Shown here one piece after another: positions 51,101 to 58,707 of a stretch of 64,000 bases of DNA (positions within the stretch are counted from its first letter, which is position 1; every line of letters starts with the position of its first letter). Both the position numbers and the translations under genes were made by a program. The notes under the pieces are model-generated. The model was not told where the DNA came from and searched no databases. It saw only the letters and a list, made by a program, of their open reading frames with translations. Source of the DNA: Dyadobacter sp. MSC1_007 (GTDB lineage Bacteria > Bacteroidota > Bacteroidia > Cytophagales > Spirosomataceae); NCBI RefSeq assembly GCF_023667495.1, contig NZ_JAMOZL010000004.1, forward strand, positions 434,001-498,000. The letters run 5' to 3'.

Positions 51101-51458
51101 AGGTGACGGCCCCGACATTATAGGTCGCCCCATCGTCCCATGACGTACTGACGACCACAAAGTTACCATTCGGCAATGGTACGACATCCGTTCCAACCGC
51201 GTCTCCTGCTTTGGAACCTTTTAGCGTACTGATCAGCTGCTTTGTATTTCCATCGTATAAAAATACAGCTCCGATATTACTTACTCCTCCTTCGCTGTAG
51301 CCTGAACTTTTGACCACAAAGTTTCCATTGGTCAGGACAACCGGCCACAGAAAACTCCCATCTGCGGGGACTTGGATCTCCTCCGTTTGTGCAGCAGCTT
51401 CGAAGAGACGAAGACCGGCAACGAGCAGTAATGAAATGAAGCGTATCCATTTTCTCAT
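48186..51458 (-). CDS. Secreted repeat protein with T9SS type A sorting domain
   Basis: A 1090-residue surface or secreted protein. After a signal peptide (MRKWIRFISLLLVAGLRLFEAAA) come about eleven repeats of roughly 60 residues, each with a GAVTWCNGATG block, an AANSLVG block, a D.IG step and an LTNGNYVV block followed by 'S..W.NG'. The repeats fill residues about 35-690 and probably form one or more beta-propellers. A domain with GGTGGCRIIATVASQGANPV follows, then a fibronectin-like part (LVSFTAKAEQSTVKLNWQI) and the C-terminal T9SS signal: YPNPVRDHFKISLP and GIYSIQLDLEGG, ending QFKILKTR. It is exported by the type IX system, which in gliding species shares parts with the Gld machinery. 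Ligand unknown. Confidence 0.9.
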   Translation of the reverse strand: MRKWIRFISLLLVAGLRLFEAAAQTEEIQVPADGSFLWPVVLTNGNFVVKSSGYSEGGVSNIGAVFLYDGNTKQLISTLKGSKAGDAVGTDVVPLPNGNFVVVSTSWDDGATYNVGAVTWVNGVTGLNGVVSTANSLTGSTNGDAIGVNGITVLPNGNYLVRSYAWRSSGKNNLGAVTWCDGNTGLVDKVSAANSLVGASDGDYVGWDPVLVLANGNYVVGAPSWDNGAAKNVGAVTWCNGATGRTGVVGAASSLIGSSAGDMISKGFGDGDSRLVALANGNYLVGSQHWKNGSLDSAGAVTWCNGATGLVGVVSAANSLVGGSAKDKIGYFKPVALTNGNYVVSSPFWKNGAADNAGAVTWCNGATGATGLVSVSNSLVGTDGADYVGGIQPINWNFFSMESRGPAQTVVPLTNGNYVVVSRNWNRNGLKWAGAVTWGNGVTGTTGAVTPANSLVGTVSMDRIGHLGVTALTNGHYVVASPMWSNGVILNAGAVTWCNGATGRVGDVTAANSFTGTKQDDFIGSNSARALTNGNYVIQSDVHSFNGVEMSGLSTFANGSAELVGNPDATNSLYGTHPMDLVGTLTIPMANGDYLAIANTWSGTAANTGAITLGNGSTGVSGAVSSSNSLVGTYYGDRLGLQGVQVLPDGNFFVANSSWNNNVGAVTWVNSADGTSGEVNDCNSMLGNPIGPPGSTLVVYNSTYNYLITYKAGGTKLVLYYPTGGPFLSKNADTGSATVNPSQAASLMGGTGGCRIIATVASQGANPVTGNVNAKTWVETAIPTFGGDPFVARHYEITPAQNAATATGRVTLYFSEPEFIAFNAVPGSTLDLPANPADAVGKSNLRIGKYAGISSDGSGLPSSYPSILSTIIDPDDNDIVWNDTFKRWEVTFDTEGFSGFVVQTSTAPLPVRLVSFTAKAEQSTVKLNWQIADAANFRHFEVERSANAKQFEYLGKVSFEETKESYSSTDARPQPNADGQIYYRLKMVDKDESYAYSKIVDVQSGGNSIAYVYPNPVRDHFKISLPGYDGKNGTLKLVNAAGETVRKEAFNVRNGEMTMDLNRSSLSDGIYSIQLDLEGGVRQFKILKTR

Positions 51459-51755
51459 AGTATTGTGTGTTAAGCGTAAAACAGGAATAATAGTGTATTC
51501 AAAAAGGCGTTGTAACCTTACAAATACACTCCGAAGTTAACACAAAACACTAATGCTCCCAATCATTTATTGACAACGAGGCATGCCGGAAGAATTAACG
51601 GTTTTTGGAGCAGGAATTTGTACGATTCAAAATAACATCACGCGCATTATTTATATCTTGTGAAAGGACACAGGCTCGCGTTGTCGTGCGCAAGATGTTT
51701 AATCGTTGCATGACATTACAGTTTATACTTACCTTTCTCTATTTAAAATACTACG

Positions 51756-52361
51756 ATGCAGATCTCTGAAGATATCAAACCATTGAGCCACCTGCTGGAA
51801 GCCTCCAAATTCATGGTTTCGGAAGAAATCAGGGAGAAATTTCAGCAGAACCTGAAAAGGTTTATGATCCCGAAAGGCCGGGTGCTGGTGGATTTAGGAC
51901 AGATCAGTCCTTCCCTTTATTTTATTGAAAAGGGCGTTATGCGCACCTATTATCTGCGCGGATCGGAGGATATTACTTCGCTATTGGTTTCGGAAGGGGA
52001 TATTGTTTGCATTGCCGAAAGTTTTCTATTGCAAAAGCTTTCAAATGAAGTGCTGGAAACGCTGGAAGACACGACGGTTTACGCCATTTCCTATGATTCT
52101 TACCGAAAATTAGTGGAAGAAGATTCTTATATGGGCAAATTGGCGGTAAAACTGCTCGAACAGCATTTGATTAATTTTACGGATAAAGTTAAGGTATTCA
52201 AATACCTGTCGGTGGAAGAACGCATTGCGCATTATATCAATCAGCCATCGTCGCTTTTTCGCCGCATTCCCGATCATTACATTGCTACTTATCTCGGCAC
52301 TACGCCCGCTACTTTCAGTCGTTGCCTGAAAACGGTTCAAATGGATAGGCATCGCCCTTGA
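51756..52361 (+). CDS. Crp/Fnr family transcriptional regulator
   Basis: A 201-residue regulator. The N-terminal cyclic-nucleotide-binding-like domain has KGRVLVDLGQISPSLYFIEK and VMRTYYLRGSEDITSLLV, ending in the C-helix. The C-terminal helix-turn-helix is visible in YIATYLGTTPATFSRCLKT, close to the end, with little beyond the recognition helix. It is one of the many Bacteroidota Crp-like proteins; the ligand is unknown. It lies 62 bases upstream of a flavoprotein gene that seems to have its own promoter. The upstream 297 bases hold a weak TATCTTG element near 51654 and nothing else recognised. Confidence 0.9.
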   Translation: MQISEDIKPLSHLLEASKFMVSEEIREKFQQNLKRFMIPKGRVLVDLGQISPSLYFIEKGVMRTYYLRGSEDITSLLVSEGDIVCIAESFLLQKLSNEVLETLEDTTVYAISYDSYRKLVEEDSYMGKLAVKLLEQHLINFTDKVKVFKYLSVEERIAHYINQPSSLFRRIPDHYIATYLGTTPATFSRCLKTVQMDRHRP

Positions 52362-52387
52362 CAGCAGGGTTTGGAGTCCGTACTTTG
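52358..52387 (+). promoter_or_regulatory. Promoter of the flavoprotein gene
   Basis: TTG at 52358-52360 and TACTTTG at 52381-52387, 20 bases apart, resemble the -33/-7 boxes with a one-base-shorter -7. The ATG lies 37 bases downstream. Confidence 0.45.
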
Positions 52388-52423
52388 CATTAATTTGCAA
52401 TCACCCCTTTCCCAAATATCGCT

Positions 52424-53092
52424 ATGGCCGATTATTCCGTCAAACTGCTCGCGAAAAAGCCTGTAACGCACAATGTAAACTCATACACCGTTGAAAAACC
52501 GGAGGGTTTCACTTATACACCAGGCCAGGCTACCGACTTTTCGATCCTGAAAGACGAATTGGCTACCGAGAAACGGCCGTTTACTTTCACTTCTTTACCG
52601 TCAGACGACACGCTGGAATTTACCATCAAATCCTACACCGACCACGACGGCGTTACGAATGCATTGACCAAAGTTCAGCCCGGCGACAGTTTTGAGATCA
52701 GCGATGCCTGGGGAGCCATTGAATACGAAGGCGAAGGCGTTTTTCTGGCGGGTGGAGCGGGAATTACACCGTTTATAGCCATTTTCAGGGATTTATATGC
52801 ACAAGGAAGGATTAGCAATAACCAGCTTTTCTTCTCCAACCGGACCACCGCCGATATCATTCTGAAAGAAGAACTCGAACGAATGCTAGGCGACGGTTTC
52901 TTCAACCTTATTTCGGGAGAGCTCGCTAAAGACTACTTCCACGGCAGGATTGATAAAGATTTTCTTCTCAAACACATCACAAATTTCGACCAGCCATTTT
53001 ACGTCTGCGGGCCGGATGCTTTCACTGAGGCTATTCTGGAAGCATTGCAGGGGCTCGGAGCCAAAGCCGACACGCTTGTTTTCGAAAAATAA
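52424..53092 (+). CDS. Ferredoxin-reductase-like FAD/NAD(P)-binding oxidoreductase
   Basis: A 222-residue flavoprotein. The FAD barrel (about residues 1-100) carries KRPFTFTSLPSDD in place of the usual RxYS motif, followed by GDSFEISDAWG. The NAD(P) domain has GVFLAGGAGITPFIAIFRDL, LFFSNRT and FYVCGPDAFTEAILEAL. There is no iron-sulfur domain, in contrast to the PaaE-like protein at 17.7 kb. It moves electrons between NAD(P)H and an unknown partner. Its neighbour is a Crp-type regulator. Confidence 0.88.
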   Translation: MADYSVKLLAKKPVTHNVNSYTVEKPEGFTYTPGQATDFSILKDELATEKRPFTFTSLPSDDTLEFTIKSYTDHDGVTNALTKVQPGDSFEISDAWGAIEYEGEGVFLAGGAGITPFIAIFRDLYAQGRISNNQLFFSNRTTADIILKEELERMLGDGFFNLISGELAKDYFHGRIDKDFLLKHITNFDQPFYVCGPDAFTEAILEALQGLGAKADTLVFEK

Positions 53093-53145
53093 TAACGCAT
53101 TAACTGATTAACTCCCAGATTTTTAAATTTTTAACGAAAAATAAG

Positions 53146-53175
53146 TTTGATAACTAAATTTTAGTTATACATTTG
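53146..53175 (+). promoter_or_regulatory. Promoter with embedded operator of the second blaI-M56 module
   Basis: The -33 box TTTG (53146-53149) and the -7 box TACATTTG (53168-53175) are 18 bases apart. Between them lies a perfect 19-base palindrome (53150-53168), ATAACTAAA-T-TTTAGTTAT, which fills the spacer. The blaI ATG at 53179 is only three bases after the -7 box, so the transcript is probably leaderless. Confidence 0.72.
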
Positions 53176-53178
53176 AAT

Positions 53179-53547
53179 ATGGAAGAATTGAACAGCTCGG
53201 AAGAAAGTATCATGAGGATCCTGTGGGACCTTGGCGAAGGTGTCGTTCATGACATAATTGAGAAACTGCCAGCTCCCAAACCACCCTACACGACGGTATC
53301 CTCGGTGGTGAGGCTGCTGGAAAAAAAGGGATTTATCGACCATAAGGCGTATGGCAAAACGCACGTCTACTTCCCGACTATCAGTAAGGAAGAATATGCC
53401 CGAAAATCGTTTTCCAATCTGGTTAAGCACTATTTTGAAGGCTCGCCAAAGAACATCGTTTCTTTTATAGTCCAGGAAAATGCGCTGAAACCGGACGAAG
53501 TGGACGAATTAAAACAACTCATCGACTCTTACTACACTAAATCCTGA
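53179..53547 (+). CDS. BlaI/MecI/CopY family transcriptional repressor (module 2)
   Basis: A 122-residue winged-helix repressor. I use ATG 53179 (MEELNSSEESIMRILWDLGE); an in-frame TTG lies two codons earlier inside the -7 box and is unlikely. The helix-turn-helix segment YTTVSSVVRLLEKKGFI is clear, followed by the dimerisation part (VKHYFEGSPKNIVSFIV). It is expected to bind the palindrome between its own promoter boxes and to be relieved by cleavage through the M56 peptidase, whose gene starts four bases after the stop. The signal is unknown. Confidence 0.93.
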   Translation: MEELNSSEESIMRILWDLGEGVVHDIIEKLPAPKPPYTTVSSVVRLLEKKGFIDHKAYGKTHVYFPTISKEEYARKSFSNLVKHYFEGSPKNIVSFIVQENALKPDEVDELKQLIDSYYTKS

Positions 53548-53551
53548 ACCG

Positions 53552-54820
53552 ATGAACGTCACATATGTGCTGGAAGTAAATCTCTGCCTGACGCTCTTCA
53601 TAGTGTTGTACCAGGCCGCATTCCAGCGCCTGACATTCTTTACTTTTAACCGTTTCTATTTACTCGGTGGACTCATTATCAGCCTCTTACTTCCGGCCGT
53701 ATTCGTTCCGTCTCTCGGCCAGGTATGGATCGAGCCGGTGAAAGAAGTAATGCAAGTCAGTCGAAATCCTTTCATTACACATTCCAACAACTATACAACA
53801 ACGCCCGGTCCGTGGATCGCCTGGACGGAAGTTGTGGCCATTGTAGTCGCCTCAGTTGCCGTTTTCCGTTTAATGCGCCTTGTGCTGGACATTCTCGCAG
53901 TAATAAGGCTGATCCGGAAATACCCACATCAAAAAGCAGGCCCATACCGCATTATCGATGTCTGGAATGAGGTCCCTACCTCTTCGTTTTTCAAATACAT
54001 TTTTATCGACACCACACAATGCAGCAGCACGGAGCTTCGTCTGTGCGTTGCGCATGAGCAAGTTCACGGCAGACAATATCATACCGCCGACTGGCTGCTC
54101 GTACGGTTTTTACGTGCCATTTTCTGGTTTAATCCCTTCATGCGGATGTGGGAAAAGGCAATAACTGCCAATCATGAATTCATTGCCGATGCCAAAACCG
54201 CCGAAGTGAGCGATACCTACGCGTATTCGCAACTTCTCGTGCAACTGGCATCTTCTGTCAGGATCCCAACGCTACATTATTTTTCATATGGTCAAATCAA
54301 AACACGGATTATCATGTTACATCAAACACCTTCGGCGGCTGTGAAACGATTGCGTTTTCTGGCAGTCGTCCCGCTTATCGCATTCATGCTTACCATCATT
54401 TCCTGTGAAAAATATGCCAATCCTGAGGCATCAGGCAGTGAATATTTGTATAAGGAGCTCGTCGGCAGGTGGGAAAATATGAACAGGACCACCATTAATG
54501 ACAATGATGGCAAAACGCCAAGAGACTTTCCCGAACGGTCGGGTATGGTACGTGCGTGTTTGTCCAACCTGCAACTCGATGCGGACGGTCGCTTTCAAAT
54601 GCACGATTCCAAAAGCGGTGAACACGTGTCCGGAACCTGGCAAAGCAACAGGTTAGGTAATGAAGTGCTCCTTCGTTTCAAGGATGAAAAAGCTGGGCCA
54701 ACCGCCATTTCGCTGCAAATCGCAGATTTTGATAAACAAAACATGGGCGCCTGGCAACGTTATGCCGCCGATGAAAAACTCTCATCTGGCAGCGTTTATT
54801 ACGAATATAAGAAGCTGTAA
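53552..54820 (+). CDS. M56 family (BlaR1-like) peptidase with C-terminal lipocalin-like domain
   Basis: A 422-residue membrane peptidase. Hydrophobic segments lie near residues 8-25 (LCLTLFIVLYQAAF), 33-52 and 92-112 (VVAIVVASVAVFRLM), with another near 270-288 (LRFLAVVPLIAFMLTIIS) just before a Cys. The zinc motif HEQVH is at residues 168-172 and HEFIADAKTA follows. The C-terminal 130 residues look like a small lipocalin-type barrel (LVGRWENMNRTTINDNDG, LDADGRFQMHDSKSGEHVSG). It differs from module 1 in its sensing part, so the two modules likely answer different signals (inference). Confidence 0.9.
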   Translation: MNVTYVLEVNLCLTLFIVLYQAAFQRLTFFTFNRFYLLGGLIISLLLPAVFVPSLGQVWIEPVKEVMQVSRNPFITHSNNYTTTPGPWIAWTEVVAIVVASVAVFRLMRLVLDILAVIRLIRKYPHQKAGPYRIIDVWNEVPTSSFFKYIFIDTTQCSSTELRLCVAHEQVHGRQYHTADWLLVRFLRAIFWFNPFMRMWEKAITANHEFIADAKTAEVSDTYAYSQLLVQLASSVRIPTLHYFSYGQIKTRIIMLHQTPSAAVKRLRFLAVVPLIAFMLTIISCEKYANPEASGSEYLYKELVGRWENMNRTTINDNDGKTPRDFPERSGMVRACLSNLQLDADGRFQMHDSKSGEHVSGTWQSNRLGNEVLLRFKDEKAGPTAISLQIADFDKQNMGAWQRYAADEKLSSGSVYYEYKKL

Positions 54821-54890
54821 AATTTTTTATATTGATCTACTAAAATTTCGTTACAAAACGATTTAAAAGTAGAAAGGGTTGGGATATGTA

Positions 54891-54923
54891 AAAGCCTCCG
54901 GAATGCATTGCGCCGGGGGTTTT
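54891..54923. terminator. Bidirectional terminator between M56 and hemJ-like genes
   Basis: An 11-bp stem with two wobble pairs, AAAGCCTCCGG against CCGGGGGTTTT, and an 11-base loop sits between two convergent genes. Confidence 0.7.
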
Positions 54924-54928
54924 CATGT

Positions 54929-55477
54929 TTACGACCCGCCAGCCTTTTTTTCCCTGATCCGCTTCACTATTCGCACAGCAGTCATGATCAAAACAGCAAA
55001 TGCAATCAACCCCAGCACACCCCACAGCCAGTCGACTGTGTTTTTCAATACAACCAGGAAAACAATGGAGAACAGAAAAATCGTGGCTACCTCATTAAAA
55101 AGCCGCAATTGGAAGGAGCTGAACCTGAATTTACCCTCGCGCAATTCCAGTAATATCTTTCGGGTGAATGAATGGTAAGCGAGTAATCCAAGTACAAAAA
55201 GTAGTTTTAACCGCATCCAGCCCTGGTCAAGCCAGGCCGGAGTGATATACAGCATGGCAGTCCCACATATAAGTGCAAGCCAGCATGCGGGTGTCATGAT
55301 CGCGTTCCAGAGCAACTTCTCCATTTTGGTAAACTGCGCAAAAAGGATTTCCCGCTCAGGGCTTGGCTTATCTTTGGCCTCGGTATGGTATACGAAGAGT
55401 CGCGGCATATAAAAAAGCCCTGCAAACCAGCTTACAACGAAAATAATATGAAGGGCTTTAAAATGAAGATAGGTCAT
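54929..55477 (-). CDS. HemJ-like protoporphyrinogen oxidase (UPF0093 family)
   Basis: A 182-residue integral membrane protein; ATG 55477 is used, as the longer frame begins with TTG. The heme-ligand histidine lies in the first helix (YLHFKALHIIFVVSWFAGLF), followed by MPRLFVYHTEA and the second conserved lysine/histidine segment GWMRLKLLFVLGLLAYHSFT. Four membrane helices are evident. HemJ oxidises protoporphyrinogen IX to protoporphyrin IX in heme synthesis and is common in Bacteroidota that lack HemG/HemY. Length fits. Confidence 0.88.
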   Translation of the reverse strand: MTYLHFKALHIIFVVSWFAGLFYMPRLFVYHTEAKDKPSPEREILFAQFTKMEKLLWNAIMTPACWLALICGTAMLYITPAWLDQGWMRLKLLFVLGLLAYHSFTRKILLELREGKFRFSSFQLRLFNEVATIFLFSIVFLVVLKNTVDWLWGVLGLIAFAVLIMTAVRIVKRIREKKAGGS

Positions 55478-55624
55478 GAGCAAAACAATCGGTTGGCCGT
55501 CAGCCAGTTTATTGAAGTATATCTGATCTTTCGGTTCTCAAATTTCGTAAATTATATACGAATACAGAGATAAAACTTTCTTTGTATTCCAATCGTTACC
55601 GAAACAGTAATAACCCGTATTGTC

Positions 55625-56314
55625 ATGTTAAGAACCACCATCCCGATTTTCACGTTTATATTTTTGTGCTGCCTGGTTGTTATATCTTGCGCACAGTCTG
55701 ACAAAAAACACAAGAGCAAAATGGAGAAAGAAACAGCCTCAACCGCATTGGACGAAACGAACGTCAATACCGCGAATACTGAAATCGCTACATTTGGAAC
55801 AGGATGTTTCTGGTGCACAGAAGCAGTGATGGAGTCACTGGACGGGGTTAAAAAGGTAGTTTCCGGCTATGCAGGCGGTCACGATCCTAACCCGAACTAC
55901 AAAGCGGTGTGCACAGGTACTACCGGTCACGCCGAATGCGTGGAGGTTACCTACGACCCCAAAGTGATCAGTTATGCAGACCTTTTGGAAGCATTCTTCC
56001 GCAGCCACGACCCTACCTCACTGAACCGCCAGGGCAACGATGTCGGTACGCAATATCGTTCGGTGATATTCTACCACAATGATGCGCAGAAGCAGCTGGC
56101 AGAACAGGCTAAGACAGAATTGGACAAGTCGGGTGCTTACGGCAATCCGATCGTGACGGAGATCACAAAGGCACCGAAGTTTTATCCCGCGGAGGATTAC
56201 CATCAGAATTATTTCGCCAACAATCCAGACCAGGGATATTGCGCATTCGTGATCGCTCCAAAATTGGATAAATTCAAAAAAGTGTTCAAGGACAAGCTCC
56301 GGAAGCAGATCTGA
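55625..56314 (+). CDS. msrA: Peptide methionine sulfoxide reductase A, exported
   Basis: A 229-residue MsrA that reduces the S-form of methionine sulfoxide in proteins. A lipoprotein-type signal precedes it (MLRTTIPIFTFIFLCCLVVI, then SCAQ, a good lipobox), followed by a 30-residue charged linker. The catalytic motif is FGTGCFWCTEAV, with SGYAGG, the E-D-Y-H motif in AEDYHQNYF and GTQYRSVIFYHN. The enzyme is thus predicted to repair oxidised proteins in the periplasm. No MsrB is adjacent. Confidence 0.94.
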   Translation: MLRTTIPIFTFIFLCCLVVISCAQSDKKHKSKMEKETASTALDETNVNTANTEIATFGTGCFWCTEAVMESLDGVKKVVSGYAGGHDPNPNYKAVCTGTTGHAECVEVTYDPKVISYADLLEAFFRSHDPTSLNRQGNDVGTQYRSVIFYHNDAQKQLAEQAKTELDKSGAYGNPIVTEITKAPKFYPAEDYHQNYFANNPDQGYCAFVIAPKLDKFKKVFKDKLRKQI

Positions 56315-56387
56315 ATTCAGGCGAAAAAAGGCCCCGGGGCCACATATAAAGTATAAACACCCGGATAATAACTATAAATGGCACAAG

Positions 56388-56419
56388 TTTTGAAGCATTG
56401 AAATAAAGGCTTTAATTTG
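56388..56419 (+). promoter_or_regulatory. Promoter of the barrel protein gene
   Basis: TTTTG at 56388-56392 and TTAATTTG at 56412-56419, 19 bases apart, resemble the -33/-7 pair (the -7 has TT in place of TA). The ATG lies 36 bases on. Confidence 0.4.
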
Positions 56420-56454
56420 TGCCATTATTATTTAACAATAACTAATCTATTACG

Positions 56455-56985
56455 ATGAAAAAGACTCTATTCATGCTTGTCGTTGCGGCTCTTTTCAGCG
56501 CAGCTTCACAGAAGGCTTTTGCCCAATTTGAAAAAGGAGATAAATTATTGAATGCAGGTATTGACCTCGGTGGAACCTATGGCGGCGGTGGAGTCGGTGT
56601 GGGTGCATCTTTCGAAGGCGGTGTACATGACTTCATCAGCGTGGGTGGCCAGGCTGACTTCACAACATGGGATTACGGTTATGTTGGTTACAAATGGAGA
56701 TATAACTTCTTCACAATAGCAGCCAGAGGTTCTTACCACTATGGAAAGCACTTTTTGAAAATGGACAATCTGGATCTATATGCTGGTCCTGCGCTTGGAT
56801 ACCGTGCTTCATCATTCAGCGATCCGGATGGCTGGTCAGGTTCTTACAATGATGGCTACGGCAGCGGCGTATTCTTCGGCGTTTTTGCAGGAGCGCGCTA
56901 CTATTTCAAGCCTAATATGGGCGTGTTTGCAGAAGTAGGTCACAATGCAGCCTTTTTGAAAGCAGGTATCGCATTCAAATTCTAA
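56455..56985 (+). CDS. Outer-membrane beta-barrel protein
   Basis: A 176-residue exported protein with a signal peptide (MKKTLFMLVVAALFSAASQK, then AFAQ). The mature protein is rich in Gly and aromatic residues and alternates strands: GIDLGGTYGGGGVGVGASF, ISVGGQADFTTWDYG, FFGVFAGARYYFKP, and ends GIAFKF with an aromatic terminus. It resembles the small eight-stranded barrels (OmpA/OmpW-like, 'porin family') of Bacteroidota. Function unknown; single gene with a promoter and a strong terminator. Confidence 0.8.
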   Translation: MKKTLFMLVVAALFSAASQKAFAQFEKGDKLLNAGIDLGGTYGGGGVGVGASFEGGVHDFISVGGQADFTTWDYGYVGYKWRYNFFTIAARGSYHYGKHFLKMDNLDLYAGPALGYRASSFSDPDGWSGSYNDGYGSGVFFGVFAGARYYFKPNMGVFAEVGHNAAFLKAGIAFKF

Positions 56986-57004
56986 GAGATATATTTCGAT
57001 ATGA

Positions 57005-57038
57005 AAAATGGCCTGGAATGTTCGTTCCAGGCCATTTT
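57005..57038. terminator. Terminator after the barrel gene
   Basis: A perfect 14-bp stem, AAAATGGCCTGGAA against TTCCAGGCCATTTT, with a 6-base loop, between convergent genes. Confidence 0.9.
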
Positions 57039-57053
57039 CTATATATATTAATG

Positions 57054-57848
57054 TCAGAATCTGACGCTTAACGTCAAGTATCCAACCTGGTGAACAGGAT
57101 TAAATCCCGGTCCGATCCTAAATGTAAGCGGCTCACCACGGCGAATCAGTTCTCTCCTGATCCGGCTCGCTTTTGAACCGTTTTTACCCGCTTTCACAAA
57201 CCCCACAGTACCAAATGTGGCAGCGCCTGCAAAGCCACCGATCATCATCCAGGCCCCTTTAATGGCCCTTTGCTCATCCTGATAACTCTTGTAATTGCCA
57301 TTGGCATCCACTGCGCTGGCAACTATCCCTGTACCGATGCCGGCTACAAGCACGCCCACGGCAGTACCGGCGATACCCATGATCATCCCGCCTTTTGACC
57401 GTGTTTTATAATACGTGTACATAGTCCGCAAGTGATCGGGCGAAGCGGTGCGCACATCTTCGATAAATTTCTGCGATGGCTTCATCGGAACCGTGGAATG
57501 CTGCCTTTCGGCTTGGCGGGGCGATTCGGCTTGTTTGGGTACGGAAGGCGTATAGTAGCTCGGTACTTCCAGCACTGCCTCAAACGTTTCAACCTCTCCG
57601 TTACCGTAGCGGATCGAAGCGATCTCGGATTTTTTCACGGAAAAAAGCGGTCCCTCAGGATCAGTCAATTTTTTGTACTTGACTACATTTTCTTCTACTT
57701 CCTGGATCAAAACTTCGAGTTTGGAATCATCACGAAGCACAATTACATCCGGCTTCCGCTGCGTTTGCGCATACGAGGTGCCGACAATGCATAATATCAT
57801 CAACATGGCTAAAAGCTGAATTTTCAGCTGTGGTAAAACTACTTTCAT
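57054..57848 (-). CDS. Exported membrane protein of unknown function (paralogue A)
   Basis: A 264-residue protein with an N-terminal signal or membrane segment (LLAMLMILCIVGTSYAQ). A small strand-rich domain follows (PDVIVLRDDSKLEVLIQEV, VVKYKKLTDPEGP, SEIASIRYGNGEVE), then a linker, a pair of Gly/Ala-rich helices (GGMIMGIAGTAVGVLVAGIG; GGFAGAATFGTVGFVKAG) and a charged tail ending GYLTLSVRF. The domain order matches the next gene, so they are tandem paralogues. The N-terminal 'D.I.LRDGS.....V..V....I.Y' pattern is common in Bacteroidota exported proteins. Function unknown. Confidence 0.75.
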   Translation of the reverse strand: MKVVLPQLKIQLLAMLMILCIVGTSYAQTQRKPDVIVLRDDSKLEVLIQEVEENVVKYKKLTDPEGPLFSVKKSEIASIRYGNGEVETFEAVLEVPSYYTPSVPKQAESPRQAERQHSTVPMKPSQKFIEDVRTASPDHLRTMYTYYKTRSKGGMIMGIAGTAVGVLVAGIGTGIVASAVDANGNYKSYQDEQRAIKGAWMMIGGFAGAATFGTVGFVKAGKNGSKASRIRRELIRRGEPLTFRIGPGFNPVHQVGYLTLSVRF

Positions 57849-57906
57849 TGCGGAAGGATTGTTAATTAACTGTTTGACTCCTATGAAAGTAGTAAATTTA
57901 CCGTTA

Positions 57907-58632
57907 CTAAAAAGACATCCTTAGCGCAAGATGGGCTGATTTATTGAACGGATCGATGCTTGGGCTGATTCTCAAACGGCTCAACGGCTGATTTCGCCTT
58001 TCAAGCTCGGTTTTGATCTTTGCGGCCTTTTTGCTGTGCAGCTTATAATTTTTAAACCCTACAAGCCCAAGCACCACGCCTACCGCAGGTCCTGCAATGG
58101 CAAGCGAAGTACCGATGGTCTTATTATCTGGGCTATCGCCTGTACTCGCTATAATGAGTCCAGACACCAGGGAAGCCACCGCTACGGAGGTAAATACGAT
58201 TGCGCCCGTCTTACCGTCAATTGAACGGTCGTGGTGGTAACGGAACTTGTCGCGAAGTTGGTCGGAATTCGCCATTACGACACTTTTTTCAAACGGATCT
58301 GTAGGAAGGTTGTTCAAATCGGCGTATTGCCCTACGCTGTCAGGCGGAATGCGCCCAGCCAGCACCGAATCGCGGACATTGATCGTTTTACCGTTTTTCA
58401 GCAAAACTCTTGCTACCTGATCGAGGTAAATGTAGGTTTTGGCGCTATCGGGCGTCCCGAGGTCACGGTAGTTGATCTTTTCGTAGCTCATCTGGGTGAT
58501 CAGCGCCTGTATCCTGGAACTATCCCTTTTGACGATTACATCGTTTTTACGACCGGTTTGCGCAAGGGCAACCTGCACCAGTAACAGGAAGAATATCCCG
58601 AAGGATAACTTTTGTAATGTGTGTAACTGCAT
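57907..58632 (-). CDS. Exported membrane protein of unknown function (paralogue B)
   Basis: A 241-residue protein with a signal peptide (LQKLSFGIFFLLLVQVALAQ). It shares layout with the protein encoded 58 bases downstream: NDVIVKRDSSRIQALITQM, YEKINYRDLGTPDS, a QVARVLLKNGKTI strand, the SDQLRDKFRYHHDRS helix (compare PDHLRTMYTYYKTRS in paralogue A), a Gly/Ala-rich helix pair (IVFTSVAVASLVSGLIIAS; LAIAGPAVGVVLGLVGF), and the ending SAHLALRMSF. It is clearly a duplicate. It precedes paralogue A on the same strand, and the two may be co-transcribed. Confidence 0.75.
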   Translation of the reverse strand: MQLHTLQKLSFGIFFLLLVQVALAQTGRKNDVIVKRDSSRIQALITQMSYEKINYRDLGTPDSAKTYIYLDQVARVLLKNGKTINVRDSVLAGRIPPDSVGQYADLNNLPTDPFEKSVVMANSDQLRDKFRYHHDRSIDGKTGAIVFTSVAVASLVSGLIIASTGDSPDNKTIGTSLAIAGPAVGVVLGLVGFKNYKLHSKKAAKIKTELERRNQPLSRLRISPSIDPFNKSAHLALRMSF

Positions 58633-58707
58633 GTTGTTCTGGGTTATGATGAAAAATAAAGTCGTTTAAACGTACGCAACTTTTATCTTTCATCAAAAAC
58701 CATGCTA

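Noticed and set aside
49270-51400. Regular repeats that could suggest a CRISPR array
   Set aside because: They are in-frame protein repeats of about 180 bases within one gene, with no short identical repeat-spacer structure and no cas genes.
56330-56341. GGCCCCGGGGCC palindrome after msrA as a terminator
   Set aside because: A 12-base palindrome without a loop leaves only about four pairs and no T-run follows.
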